Shown: piece by piece, positions 10,740 through 21,300 of the stretch
How the letters are laid out: each line of letters begins with the position of its first letter
Position numbering within the stretch: position 1 is the stretch's first letter
Assembly: GCF_000350225.1 (NCBI RefSeq)
Contig: NW_005179161.1
Location: forward strand, 66,178-130,177
Source: Chondrus crispus
Lineage: Eukaryota > Rhodophyta > Florideophyceae > Gigartinales > Gigartinaceae
DNA length: 64,000 nucleotides
Reading direction: 5' to 3'
The notes under the pieces: model-generated
What the model was told of the DNA's origin: nothing
Seen by the model: the letters and a program-made list of their open reading frames with translations, nothing else
Database searches by the model: none
Position numbers and translations under genes: made by a program

Positions 10740-12285
10740 CTTTCGTTGTTCTTGTACGGAACTAGCTTGACCCCCCCTTCCCTGAAACCACCAACTCAGC
10801 TATAACTCAGCGGACAAAGAATTGATTGGAACAGCGACTGAAATCCCAACTGCTGTACAAGTTCCGGTCGCATTTGTGTCCTTCGTTCGATATCTCCATG
10901 CGTCTGAAACCCCCAAAAATTGCGAAACAATGTTATTGATCACTTGCCGGGCCCTTTCGTACCCAATGTAGGCCCGTTCTTATTTTTAGTCCCGCTCTGG
11001 CCTCTGGCGCCGACTCTTTGTACCATCCATGATGAACAGGCACCTCGGAAAGTTTACTGTAGTATAACAACCGACTCGCGCGGAGGTTACTCTTTTGGCG
11101 GTCGTATTCAGTGCAAATGTGAGAGAGATGTCCAGGTGGGTGAGCGCGTGCGCGCCAGTCGGGCCTAGCTAATTATTCGTCTATACTAGCCCACAGGTGT
11201 AGTGTAGTGCAGCGCTAGAATTTTAGTTGCGTACAGCACCCGGTACGCCATAAGCGGCAGATCCTGGACTGGGAGAGGTGTTCGGGCGTCCCTCTGCGGA
11301 GGTAAGGCGTGACACCCGTCCCCAACAGTAAACTAGGGCAAGCACGGCCCCGTCTTTTCGCGCCTAACTATGACCGCTCCAAAGTTTATCTGCGCTGGCT
11401 TCTAACCCGTCCCCGGTCGTATCCGAATCTGCACTGGAAACGACTGTGCGTGACCGGCCACGTGTACTACTCTTTTCTCGCGAGCTTGACCGTATCGGCA
11501 AATCGCGCTCCCTGTATCCAGCCTCCCGTTCTCCCTGGGATTCACTTTCAAGCCTCTTATCCAACTCAGCGTCGAGAGGATGCATCCCACACCTACAATA
11601 AGACCCCCCAAAAGTAATAAATCCCCCGTATAAAGCCATAGTGTGACCTGAGGCTCAAGATAATGGAGATGTTGAAAAGCTAGAAAGGAACGCCCGGAAG
11701 CGTTCGGACACCATGCCCACGGAGACGCCACATTATTTGCCAATCCTATTTGTTCTATCCCCTTCCTCATTCCCCCCTTCGAGAACATGAAGAGATGTGA
11801 ACATCACTTCTTGTGTGTTGAGATGAGGGCAATGAGAACAGCAAACAACCTCTTCATGTCCTCATCTAGCATATATAGCAGCCAAAACACATCCCAAACC
11901 TGTTCATATAGATCGTCGAAATCTTTTGGTGCGGGTTGTGTCGTGCACTGGGGGGTCGGATGGGTACCCTACCGGCAGAGCACGCGTGTTCCGGGGCGCT
12001 TGTGTGGCGTTTCGAAAGACCACCCGTGGGGTAACGGGCACGAGATCCGGGCGCGTAATGCAGTAGGGGAGCGAAAGCACGTGGAGTAGAAAAGGGTGCC
12101 CAGAATGGGCGAGGTGGCAGGATCGGCTCCTGCGCGGCGGTACTATACGGAGCCGAGGTGCATGCGCGGTAGGGGCGGTTGGGATCAGAGGTTAGTAGAT
12201 AGGCTCTCGTATCCTAACAATAGGCTAGTACCCGACGCGAGCCTACAAATCTCCAAATTCAAGGACTCAGGATGTTACTCCAAGG
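10740..12285. other. Unassigned interval
   Basis: No supported gene. Several frames of 60-130 codons on both strands lack motifs and overlap each other. Sequence around 11190-11230 (GTGTAGTGTAGTGCAGCG) resembles LTR termini of this window, but no boundary or partner was found. Confidence 0.4.
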
Positions 12286-12530
12286 CTTCGTGCCACTTTA
12301 CTTGGGGTGGGACGTCGACTATAAAGTACTGGACGTCGAAATATTTATTAGAGAAAATAAAGTAATATATACCAGCGGAAAAGCAGCGCGCTGGTATAAC
12401 TGCGGAATCACCAAATTAAGTGTTCCGACAATACGTACTGCAGAGTGGTATGATAAACTTTACACATGGTGAAGGGACACGGGTTCACGTGGGGGAAGGA
12501 CTGTCAGTACTTTGACAGGTCTCCGTAGAG
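12286..12530 (+). repeat. Dispersed repeat R, copy 2
   Basis: Same block order as 6826-7060, including the identical 20-mer at 12306-12325. Here the CTGTCAGTAC block recurs again near 12610 (CATGTCAGTACTCTACAGG), suggesting a partial local duplication. Confidence 0.5.
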
Positions 12531-12842
12531 CTCACACCCGGACAGGGCCGGTGGTGGGTGTACACGGTTACACGTGAGGAATACACGTATGCTCCGCGAT
12601 TGAGCGGGGCATGTCAGTACTCTACAGGTTGGATTGCACCTTCAAACTTCAACATACATTGGTCTAAGTTAGGAATTTTGTCGTATAGATCAGCAGATTT
12701 ATGCTTTTCATACGGTGCTTGGGACCCACCTATCGTGTCACCTCCCCCGGGTCCGTCCTCTTCTACAAACGTATCCTGATAATCCTATTCACCCTCTCAA
12801 CGAGATCCTGCAAGGTATCGTTGGGACGTGGAAGAAGATCAA

Positions 12843-12884
12843 TGTCAAGGGGTTGCTCTCCCATGGCAGAGCAACCCCTTGACA
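12843..12884. repeat. 17-bp inverted repeat with 8-nt spacer
   Basis: TGTCAAGGGGTTGCTCT at 12843-12859 and its exact reverse complement at 12868-12884 are separated by CCCATGGC. Stem and loop are perfect. No coding context; it could be a small folded RNA or the relic of transposon ends. Confidence 0.8.
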
Positions 12885-14386
12885 AACCATGGTTTCTGTG
12901 TGAGCACTAGGTTCCGTCATTTGCTTCAGGAGCAAAACGGGATGGCGGAAGTTGTTGTCTGCTATGATGTTGACAGCAACTAGTAATATATCGTGGTGGG
13001 TTCCCGCGTGTTCGCGGCTTTGCGTCTCTCTGGCTCCGACTGCACATAATGGCATTTTATTGCTATTTCAAATGAAGACAATTCGTAGGTTTACTGTTGG
13101 CCGTGGTGTAGTCGACGATATTAAGTTCGAGTATGCAAAGGCCACACTAAATGCGAACACAGAAAAATAACTAGAAATAGGACAACATAGACATTATGAG
13201 AGAGAAACGATAAGAGGGCGGCACGGAAATAGACATAAAGAGTGGAGGAAAAGGTCCACCCGCCGTGTCGGGATGCGGGATAAGGTACGCTGCGTATGCT
13301 GACAGAGCACTACAGCAATTCACTATTTCCCGTAGATTTTCACCCCTATTCACGCAAGCGTGTAAATTGACGCGAAGTTTCAAACGCAAGTGACGAAGGC
13401 GCAGATGAGCCAGAGATGCGTTAGGCCGGGTATGACTGCATGTGCGCAAAAAACCATTCCGAAGCGTCGGTGACAATATTGCAGCTGTCAATGTAAACCT
13501 AGAATATAGTAGGTTTAGACCAGTCCATGCGGGTCATGATCCACTGTTGCGTTATCTGTAGCACTATTAATTCGTTAAATCCTCCAATACGGGCTGTATG
13601 CCAAGCGTAGAAGCATTCAGCAGGCCAAGAAGCTCCCACCAGCGAAAAAGCATGGTCAACAGCATCCCCAGATCGGCGTGCCCAAGCTTTTACTTTGCAA
13701 GGAGATTGAAGAATCCGAGTCCAGCAGGGCGAAGCCATTTCCATTTGGCCAGCAAGGCATTTGGGAAGTCAGATGGATTCTGTTCCAAATTGGTAGGCAG
13801 AGACAGCCGCAAGTGGCGCTGTCTGGCGTTACCCTTCCAGATTCTTAGAACAGCTGTCACTTCGGACACAGTGATCCCGCTATCAAGATCCTGCTGTTGG
13901 GGACCCGACACGGCGTGGCACCCAAAAACAAAAGCGAAAAGGACAGTAGCACAGGAGCTCACCTCACCAGCGATGTCTGTTTGTAGGCCTTTAACAACTA
14001 TACGCCGCACCAGACCCGTAGAAAGCCTAACACAGTTTTCGTTACCGGCTTCGTGGAGAAAATGAGAGAAGCGACTGAAGGGGAGTGAGGCGGTCTTCTC
14101 TCTCTCGTCTTTGCTCAAAACCCCTAGAATTTAAGTAGCAACGCAGGGTCTCGGTGGACTTACCCACAAAACTGACAAGGACTCAACAGTAGCTGCTGGA
14201 CGACAATAGGGGAGGGGCTGATCTTTGCCACAGAAAAAGAAGGAGGAACCTAGTACCAAAAGATTCTAGAATTTAGATCAGTAGGTCACACATATTATCC
14301 CTCGAATAACACCCTTAAATTGGGTCATTGCGAGACCAAAGTAGATCAGAACACAGAGAGCTCATAGATTCCCCGTATGAGCTCTC
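12885..14386. other. Unassigned interval, right part possibly 3' LTR of the copia element
   Basis: Minus-strand frames at 13171-13491, 13499-13744 and 13690-14118 have no motif I recognise. The copia pol ends at 14387 on the minus strand, so its 3' LTR should lie just left of that point, but no terminal TG...CA pair could be fixed. Confidence 0.35.
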
Positions 14387-14862
14387 CTACGTGTCCAACG
14401 TATTGGCGTGAGCGTTGTGCAACGTTACTTCAACCCCCCTTGTGCTGCAAGCGCTTTTGATTTTCAAATTGGTCACACCCGAGCCGTTGTGTTGCTCCTC
14501 AATGGTTACCTTTCCCAAAGGTTTGGTAAGGATGTCAGCAGTCATGTCTTGAGTTGTGCAGTATTTAATGTTGATTGGCCAAGATCGACATTCTCTCTCA
14601 CAAAACTTCGGCGAACGGCAACGTGCTTTGCATAGCGAACTCCATCTGTTTCCCAGAAAATTTCACTTGTACTCCATCACTTCTGTACTCCCTTCTTGAA
14701 TGCAACCAATTTCATGCAACAAGCTTCGTAACCGCAGTACTAACTTCGTGCATTCACTCAATGACACGAACTCTGCCGCTGTTGTTAAGAGAGTCACAGA
14801 CCTCTGCTTGACTCCCTTCCATGCGATGGTAGATTGTCAAAGCTGCAACAATATACCGGTAG
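14387..14862 (-). pseudogene. Ty1/copia pol, RNase H C-terminal part (split by element A)
   Basis: Minus-strand frame with the copia RNase H signature AAEFVSLSECTKLVL then LLHEIGCIQEGSTEVME, a damaged middle, TTQDMTADILTKPLGKVT, and the usual C-terminal Gly/Val/Glu end. The stop is at 14387-14389. The protein is out of frame for about 120 bases in the middle. The N-terminal continuation lies at 29294-29847, beyond element A. Removing A and one GGTAG copy rejoins a copia RNase H frame with TTGILLQL and QSTIAWKGVKQRSVT-like text across the junction. This is firm evidence that A inserted into a copia element. Confidence 0.8.
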
Positions 14863-15079
14863 TGTAGTGCAATACGCACCTGAAAAGGGGGGTGAAAAGA
14901 AAGGGAAACATTTGGATATGAGTAGTCCGGGTTTGGGGGACACACGTGTGAATAATTGCACAGTTTTAATTTTTAATTATTTTATTTTATTTAGTTAATT
15001 AGTTGGCATTAATTTTGCTGACATTAGATTAGATCTAGGATCTAGCGGCGCGAGCTACTGTACTGGCTCCGGCGGGGCG

Positions 15080-15090
15080 ATATATACCTT
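15080..15090 (+). promoter_or_regulatory. TATA-like element in LTR A
   Basis: GCGATATATACC sits about 140 bp downstream of the LTR's CACGTG palindrome and is kept at the same offset in the 3' LTR and, with flanking sequence, in the solo LTR at 30931-31969. Candidate core promoter for genomic RNA; position only, no start site can be read. Confidence 0.35.
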
Positions 15091-15288
15091 AGCCCTCTGA
15101 CGACCAAGTCAGTAAAGGTAACCCGAGTTGCCGGAGTTGAATGTCGCCTTGGTCGAAGTCCGTCTCTACCAAGACGCTCCCTTTTACCTAAGCCTACGGC
15201 ATCCTCTATCGCTCGGGGTTCCATTTTCTCTTTCCTTTATTTCCCTATCCTTTTCTATCTCTAATTCTACGTATTTTTCCCTTATCTT

Positions 15289-15600
15289 GTGTTGGTGCCA
15301 TCGGCCTCGGATGCGACCGAACCGGTGTAGGTGTTTCGAGCCATCGGGCAACACAGTTGACGTAGCGCTGCTACAGTGACCCATTTTCCGACGGAGACCG
15401 TTGTAACGACGTCTCCCTCGAAGGGCTCCGTCGTATTACGAGCCAGTGTTGGTACCATCGGTGTCGGTTGCGACCGAACCGGTGTAGGTGTTTCGAGCCA
15501 TCGGGCGGCACGGTTGACGTAGCGCTGCTACTTTCATTTCATCCCGTCGGGCTGCGTTGCGACGCCCCCGTCGAAGGCCTTGTCGCGTTACAAGGTGTCG
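15289..15600 (+). repeat. Tandem ~157-bp duplication inside LTR A
   Basis: Unit 1 begins GTGTTGGTGCCATCGG (15289) and unit 2 GTGTTGGTACCATCGG (15446). Both continue with GCGACCGAACCGGTGTAGG and a block ending GTAGCGCTGCTAC before diverging. The duplication is also present in the 3' LTR (28669 and 28825) and the solo LTR at 30931-31969, so it predates all three. Confidence 0.85.
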
Positions 15601-15920
15601 AAGAAGCTCAACGAGCATTGGCCTTACAACCCAGTGGAACCGGGGTGCCTACGTACGCGCCCCACTCCACACTTGTTGGGCAGATTTTTTTGCAAGTTTT
15701 TACCACACCGATCCCGGGCCGGGTTTTTTTTTTGCCCCCCCCCCCCCCCCCATCAGGGATCCGAGCTACTACGAGTCGCAAGCTCGTTTAAACGGAGAAG
15801 GGAGAGTCGGACACTCCGTAGCGCTGTGCCATCGGCAGTTCTTCTTTTTGTTGCTGTTGTTGTTTTTGCTGGACCATCGGACCGCGGTCTCTGCCCGACA
15901 GGCGCATTGCACTACAAAAG

Positions 15921-15932
15921 TGGTCTCCCGAC
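15921..15932 (+). promoter_or_regulatory. tRNA primer-binding site of element A
   Basis: TGGTCTCCCGAC lies 4 nt after the 5' LTR and matches the site next to LTR B1 on the minus strand (2589-2600). It starts with the universal TGG complementary to tRNA CCA. The matching tRNA end would have C1:G72 and A73, pointing to tRNA-Tyr (inference). The 155-base leader that follows repeats AGACCTAGAATTTTTGT twice (about 15929 and 15957). Confidence 0.65.
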
Positions 15933-16019
15933 CTAGAATTTTTGTTTACTGTTCAGGAGACCTAGAATTTTTGTCGACGACAGTCTCGGTTTGGAGACAC
16001 TCCACAAAAGTGGTCTGGG

Positions 16020-16088
16020 TAACGGACTCTTTTTTTATTTTCTTTTTGTTTGTAACCTTTTTGCTGCGCAGGTCCGCTCATACGAGCG
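16020..16088 (+). promoter_or_regulatory. T-rich tract ending in CGCAG just before gag
   Basis: A run dominated by T (16027-16070) ends GCTGCGCAG, 17 bases before the gag ATG. It looks like a polypyrimidine tract with a 3' splice acceptor. Similar T-rich tracts ending in AG stand before the NB-ARC ORF and near 25030. Function inferred from shape only. Confidence 0.3.
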
Positions 16089-18395
16089 ATGTCAACAAGC
16101 GCACCCGGAGACGTCGGTCCCGGAGCGAGCAGAGCCGGATCGGCACGAGCGTCGAGGATCCCGAGGGGTCCTCGCACCCGGAGCCAGGCCAATACGGCCA
16201 CGGACCCCGGAGATCAAGAATCCCCTACGGGGATAGCCGCCGACAAGACTGACCTCGACGAGAAGTTGGAGAAGATGAGCAGCGAAATTCGCGAAGAAGC
16301 GAAGAAAAATCTCGAGGCTGAATTAGCCCTCGTCCGGAAGCAACTGGAGTTGCAAGCATCCGAGTTCCACACCGTTTTGGGAGAGCTGTCGGCTCGAGTG
16401 GATCTCGTCGAGAAGGAGCGAGGTGAGGCGACCGACGGTCTGGAGCCGGAGGTCCTAGCCTCGTTGAAAATTTCGGTCAAGGACGCGAGGCGCGACGCGA
16501 ATCAAGCCTTGGAGTCCTTAGGAAAATTTAGAACAAGCATCGATGACCGATTCGATCGCGCCGCGCAACGTCTCAAGGACCTCGAGCAGGCCGCGGATCA
16601 AGCTCCGCAAGGATCGGACGACGAGCCGCTCCCTTCGGGTAGAGAGGGCAACCGTCGGTCGAAGAAGGACAAGCCCGCTCGGCAGCGGAGTTCTAAGTCG
16701 AAGCCCTCGAAGAAGGACAAGCGACGTGCAAGCAAGGGTCACTGTAGTGACGATCCGGAGAACCGCGACTCACAGTCGGAGTCGCTGGGTCCCTCCGAAG
16801 ATGGTAACGGCGGTTCGTCGAACCATTCGGGCGATTCCGAACGCCGTTCAGAAGACGGAAACGGAATTTCGTCAAGCAAGAAAATTTCCTCCAGACGAGG
16901 CGGAGTCACTTCCTCCGCCTCGCGGAGAGACAAGGACGCGGAGCCCGAAGATGTCGCAACGCGACGCGGGCCGCGATGGGAGGAGTTGGAGGAGCTGAAT
17001 CCGACCAACTACCTCTTCAAGAAGTTACTTTCGTACCGAACGTACCGCTTGGAGAACCCGCAGACATATTTGTCAAGTTCCCGGCGGACCGCCGTGCGAA
17101 AAATTAGGAGAGATATTCCGCCTAAGGTGAAGAAGGACAACACGTTCACAGGAGAGGACGGGGTCCTTGTGTTGGATTTTTTGGCAAAGTTAGTTCAAGA
17201 GTTTGATACTCAAGAAATGAACGAGGGGCAAGCGATCCGCCTGTTGCCTGAATTTTTAAGCGGCATCGCCTTGAGACAGTACACTTCGGTGTCTCAGACG
17301 GCCGGGGCACATCACGGAAAGATATCCGTTTGGCCAGAGGCCGTACAGTGGTTGTTGAGGAGTTTCGCAACCGACGAGGCGATCCGTCAAGCCGTGCCCG
17401 CATTGCGAGAAGTTCAGCAAAGACCGTCTGAAGACGAGATGGAATTTTATATCCGTCTGACGGACGCAAGCAACCGATGTGGAAACGTATATTCAATGGA
17501 AGAACAGATGACGATGTTTATTGAAGGACTCGATTCGAGTATCAAGCCGATGGTATCTCAATACCGGCAAGACAACCGGGACGTTTCATTTTTGAGACTA
17601 GTGAATTACGCGAAGGCGCATGGCTCGGCGAGCCGCGCTAAGGACAAGAAGACCAAGAAGGTCACGATTCAGACGCCGTCGACGTTCAGGGCGGGGAAGA
17701 AGCCGAGGGCTTCTTATCCCGGTCGCAAAAGTCACGCCGCAGTCCATTTAGCCGAGTCCATGTCCGCGTCAGATGAGCGCGGTGCGCATGGAAGTAGCGA
17801 AAATCACTACGAAGGAGCGTTAGTAGCCGAAGGCGAGTTCATTGAGCCATCGGAGGGCTACGGACACGAGGACTACGGGGACAGCGGGTCGTCAACTTTA
17901 CCGACGCCTGCATACACGACGGAGTCGTTTTCGGAGCCCACGGATCCCGTGATGATGTTTCGCTGGCGCGGCCAGACGCCGGCGCCGCGCATTCCGATGG
18001 AAGACAAGGGTACGACGTTTCGAAGGCCAGGCTGGATGGGACGGCCGCAACGCCAAGGAAGGCCGCCGGCCCGTGGAGGACCTAGGACGCCGTATCCCGT
18101 CAAGACGCACGGTCTGGTGTGCTATCATTGCTATGAAAAGGGCCACGCCGCGGCAACGTGCATTCTTTCCCTCCGGGAAATGCACCAAGTTTTGGAAAAT
18201 TATGAGGCGTTGTCTCCGATGGAGAGGTTAGGGATACCATCGACGAGTTACCTGAAGGTCAAGAATTGGTTCAATTCGCAGACGGCGAGCACGCCGAGTG
18301 CTTCAACGCCGAGGTCGAACCAACCCTTCAGAGGGCCCACCGCGGGGCCCGCGCCGTCGGATGTGAGAAGGATCCCGCAGCGGCAGGAAAACTAG
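16089..18395 (+). CDS. gag: Element A Gag polyprotein
   Basis: 768-residue structural protein that would form the cytoplasmic particle and package RNA. Start is the first ATG after the leader. Order: Ser/Arg/Pro-rich N-terminus; charged coiled-coil-like stretch, about residues 58-125; Lys/Ser-rich basic region, about 175-250; capsid, about 340-520, including DEAIRQAVPALREVQ; then an acidic linker and an Arg/Pro/Gly-rich segment. A perfect zinc knuckle CYHCYEKGHAAATC has C678, C681, H686 and C691. The capsid aligns with Gag of element E and the B1 remnant. Pol overlaps by 130 nt in the -1 frame. No stops or frameshifts, so the gene looks intact and longer than typical Ty3 Gag. Confidence 0.92.
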   Translation: MSTSAPGDVGPGASRAGSARASRIPRGPRTRSQANTATDPGDQESPTGIAADKTDLDEKLEKMSSEIREEAKKNLEAELALVRKQLELQASEFHTVLGELSARVDLVEKERGEATDGLEPEVLASLKISVKDARRDANQALESLGKFRTSIDDRFDRAAQRLKDLEQAADQAPQGSDDEPLPSGREGNRRSKKDKPARQRSSKSKPSKKDKRRASKGHCSDDPENRDSQSESLGPSEDGNGGSSNHSGDSERRSEDGNGISSSKKISSRRGGVTSSASRRDKDAEPEDVATRRGPRWEELEELNPTNYLFKKLLSYRTYRLENPQTYLSSSRRTAVRKIRRDIPPKVKKDNTFTGEDGVLVLDFLAKLVQEFDTQEMNEGQAIRLLPEFLSGIALRQYTSVSQTAGAHHGKISVWPEAVQWLLRSFATDEAIRQAVPALREVQQRPSEDEMEFYIRLTDASNRCGNVYSMEEQMTMFIEGLDSSIKPMVSQYRQDNRDVSFLRLVNYAKAHGSASRAKDKKTKKVTIQTPSTFRAGKKPRASYPGRKSHAAVHLAESMSASDERGAHGSSENHYEGALVAEGEFIEPSEGYGHEDYGDSGSSTLPTPAYTTESFSEPTDPVMMFRWRGQTPAPRIPMEDKGTTFRRPGWMGRPQRQGRPPARGGPRTPYPVKTHGLVCYHCYEKGHAAATCILSLREMHQVLENYEALSPMERLGIPSTSYLKVKNWFNSQTASTPSASTPRSNQPFRGPTAGPAPSDVRRIPQRQEN

Positions 18396-21300
18396 AGAGG
18401 GGAATCTCGCATGAGTCGCGAGAGGCACAGGGTCGACGTACTGTGCCCGGGGCTCAGCCCCGTCCCCCGTCTCTAAAGGAAAAATCAGGCCTCGAGGAGG
18501 AGGTTGTTGGATTGGTGGATAAGCCCAAAGGGCCAGCTCAAGTCAAGAAAATTCTGAGCCGAGCCCGAGATCATCCGCTGGAAGAAGTTCGAAGACCCTG
18601 GTACAGGGTTAAGCGAAGGGAGTGTCCCGAGAAGATTTTGGTCCTTGCGCGAAAAAACTACAAAGTTTACGCGGACATCGGACCCACAATTGGATTGATG
18701 AGCCGGGTGTTGTCTGTTTTAGACACCGGCGCGGGACCAAACCTTGTGCGAAAATCGGAACTCCCAGCTGGAATGGAATCTCTAGTGTCATACGGACCGA
18801 CCCAAGATATCGGCGACGCGAACAATAGGCCACTCCGGACTCTCGGCACAATTAGAATGCCTGTGAGGCTTGGAAAATTTGTGGCCGCAGCCGAGTTTAT
18901 TATATGCGAAAAACTAGCCGTCCCGCTAATTCTAGGCGCGGACTACTGTGACCGGTTTGTGGAAGCAATTTATCCAAGGAAGAAAACGGTTGAGTTGGCG
19001 GATTTCTCGGAGGTTCCGATAGTTAGGCGGTTCTCGACGAGAAAAGGGAAGAAGAATCTCGTCGCGGGAGAGGACGAGAGTGATGGAAAGGGGGAGCGAA
19101 TTTCCCCTAAGGTAAAAGTGGCAAGAGCCACTACTATCGAGCCAGGGACGCAACGCGTCGTGGAATGCACCTCGAAGAGGGCGGGCTTGGTGGTGGTTCA
19201 GCCGTACTCGTCTTTGTACGAAAGGCACGGGTTGACGTGCACAAATGGTGTCGTTCAGGTTGAGCCTGACAGGCCATTTCGTTTACTCGTTGCGAATTTT
19301 AGGACGTACCCTGTCAGGGTGCAAAAAGGCCAAGTGGTGGCAGAATTATTACCGCACCCGAGAGCCACGCTCGAGAGCAAAACCACCATTGGTGAAGTTC
19401 TCGGAATTCAAGAAAGGAAGAAGGAGAATTTTCCTAATTCCACCAAAACGCCTACGGGCGAGACAGGATGCGAACCGTCGGATCAAGGCCGCGAGGACCA
19501 GCCAGAAGAACGGTCAGCAGGGCTCTCCGCGTCGGCATCTACGAAGCCGCAACGCAGGATTGAGCCGCCACCGCCGGACGTGGAGGACCTCGACCTGAGC
19601 CACGTGCTGGAACGGCTGCGCGAGCGGTTCCGTCGGATGTTGAAGAAGTATTCAAGGATGTGGGATGGGACGCTTGGCGAAATTAATACCACCGTCCATC
19701 GGATCGAGTTGATACCCGAGACTCGTCCCATCGCACAAGCCCCATATCGGGCCGGGCCTAAAGCCCGCGAAGTAGAAGATGCAGAGGTGCAGAAGATGTT
19801 GGAGGCAGGAGTGATAGAACCAGCGCACTCAGAATGGGCGTCGCCCGTGTTGCTGGTGCCCAAGCCGGATGGGTCAATGCGTTTTTGCGTAGACTACCGC
19901 AGGCTGAACGCAGTGACGGTGAAGGACACGTACCCCTTACCGCGCATGGATGAGTGCCTGGACTCGCTTGGTGACACCAAGGTTTTCTCCGCGTTGGACG
20001 CGATCTCGGGATATTGGCAGATGCCTATCCCTGAGCGCGACCGCGACAAGACCGCATTTTCGTGTCACTCAGGACTGTATCGCTTCTCAAGAATGCCCTT
20101 CGGGCTAACTAACGCGCCAGCGACGTTTCAGAGAGCAATGGATATCCTGCTCTCTCCGTTCCGTTGGAAATGCTGTTTGGTGTATCTAGACGGCATAATC
20201 ATTTTTAGCAAGTCGTGGGAGGAGCACATCGTGCACGTGGATGAAATACTTTCCGTATTGGAAAAGGCAGGTGTCAAGCTCAAGCTTCGCAAGTGCGAAT
20301 TTTTCGTGGAAAAGATCAAGTACCTGCGCCACGTCGTCCGCCCAGGTACGCTAGAAGTCGATGTCGCGCGAACCGCCGCGTTGGAACAAGTGCGGTACCC
20401 GCGAACACAGACACAGCTCAGGAGCTTCCTGGGACTCTGCAATGTCTACCGCAGGTTCGTTCCGCAGTATGCGAGAATTGCGCAGCCTCTAAACCAACTA
20501 CTGAAGAAAGGACAACCGGTCCAGTTGGAAGGATTCGACGAACCGTGCAAGAAAGCTTTTCATAAGCTCAAAGACGCCATCTTGGCACCGCCGGTGTTGG
20601 CGCTGCCGAAGAAGGACCTACCCTACTCGGTAGATACCGATGCAAGCGACTACCAAATAGGCGCTGCGCTATTTCAAACACACCCGGATGCGCAACGCAA
20701 ACCCATCGGGTTCTTTTCAAGAACGTTAGCCGCAGCCGAGAGAAACTATTCTGTATCAGAAAAAGAATGTCTAGCGGTAATTTGGGCCGTACAGACTTTA
20801 AGACCATATCTATATGGCGAGCACTTCGTCGTGCATACCGACCATGCCTCATTAAGGTGGTTGATGAACGTAACCGACCCCAGCGGGAGATTAATCCGAT
20901 GGAGGCTCCGCCTCTCGGAATTTGATTTCGAAATCAAGTACAAAAAGGGAAAGGCTAACAGCCAGGCGGACGCTTTGTCAAGGTTGCGAACCGCAGGAGA
21001 AACCGTCGACGAAATCGACGACGAAATCCCATGCTTTATGGCCGAACCGGCCGAGGGAACAGTGGAGGACGAGGAAAGTATTGACGCGGCAGACAACATC
21101 CTCGCTCTTGAGGGGGGGACCGCCCCTGATCGCCTCGATCAATTCCAAGCTGTCACTCCGGAGGAGCTCATTCGCGAGCAAGCCGTCGACCCCTTCTGCA
21201 ACCGCATCAAGGAAGAAATGGACGCCGGAAAAGTGAGAACGTTCAGCACGGAGAGCGAGGAACTCGAAAGAACTCTATGCCGTACCGCGGCGGAGTTTGT

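Larger units (their letters stand above)
14863..15916 (+). repeat. 5' LTR of element A
   Basis: 1054 bp, TG...CA, with 11-bp inverted termini TGTAGTGCAAT/ATTGCACTACA. Contains a CACGTG core near 14943, an AT-rich stretch at 14966-15020, a TATATATA-like block near 15081, and two tandem ~157-bp units at 15289-15600. Around 15720-15750 it has long T and C homopolymers where the 3' LTR reads mixed pyrimidines. Confidence 0.95.
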
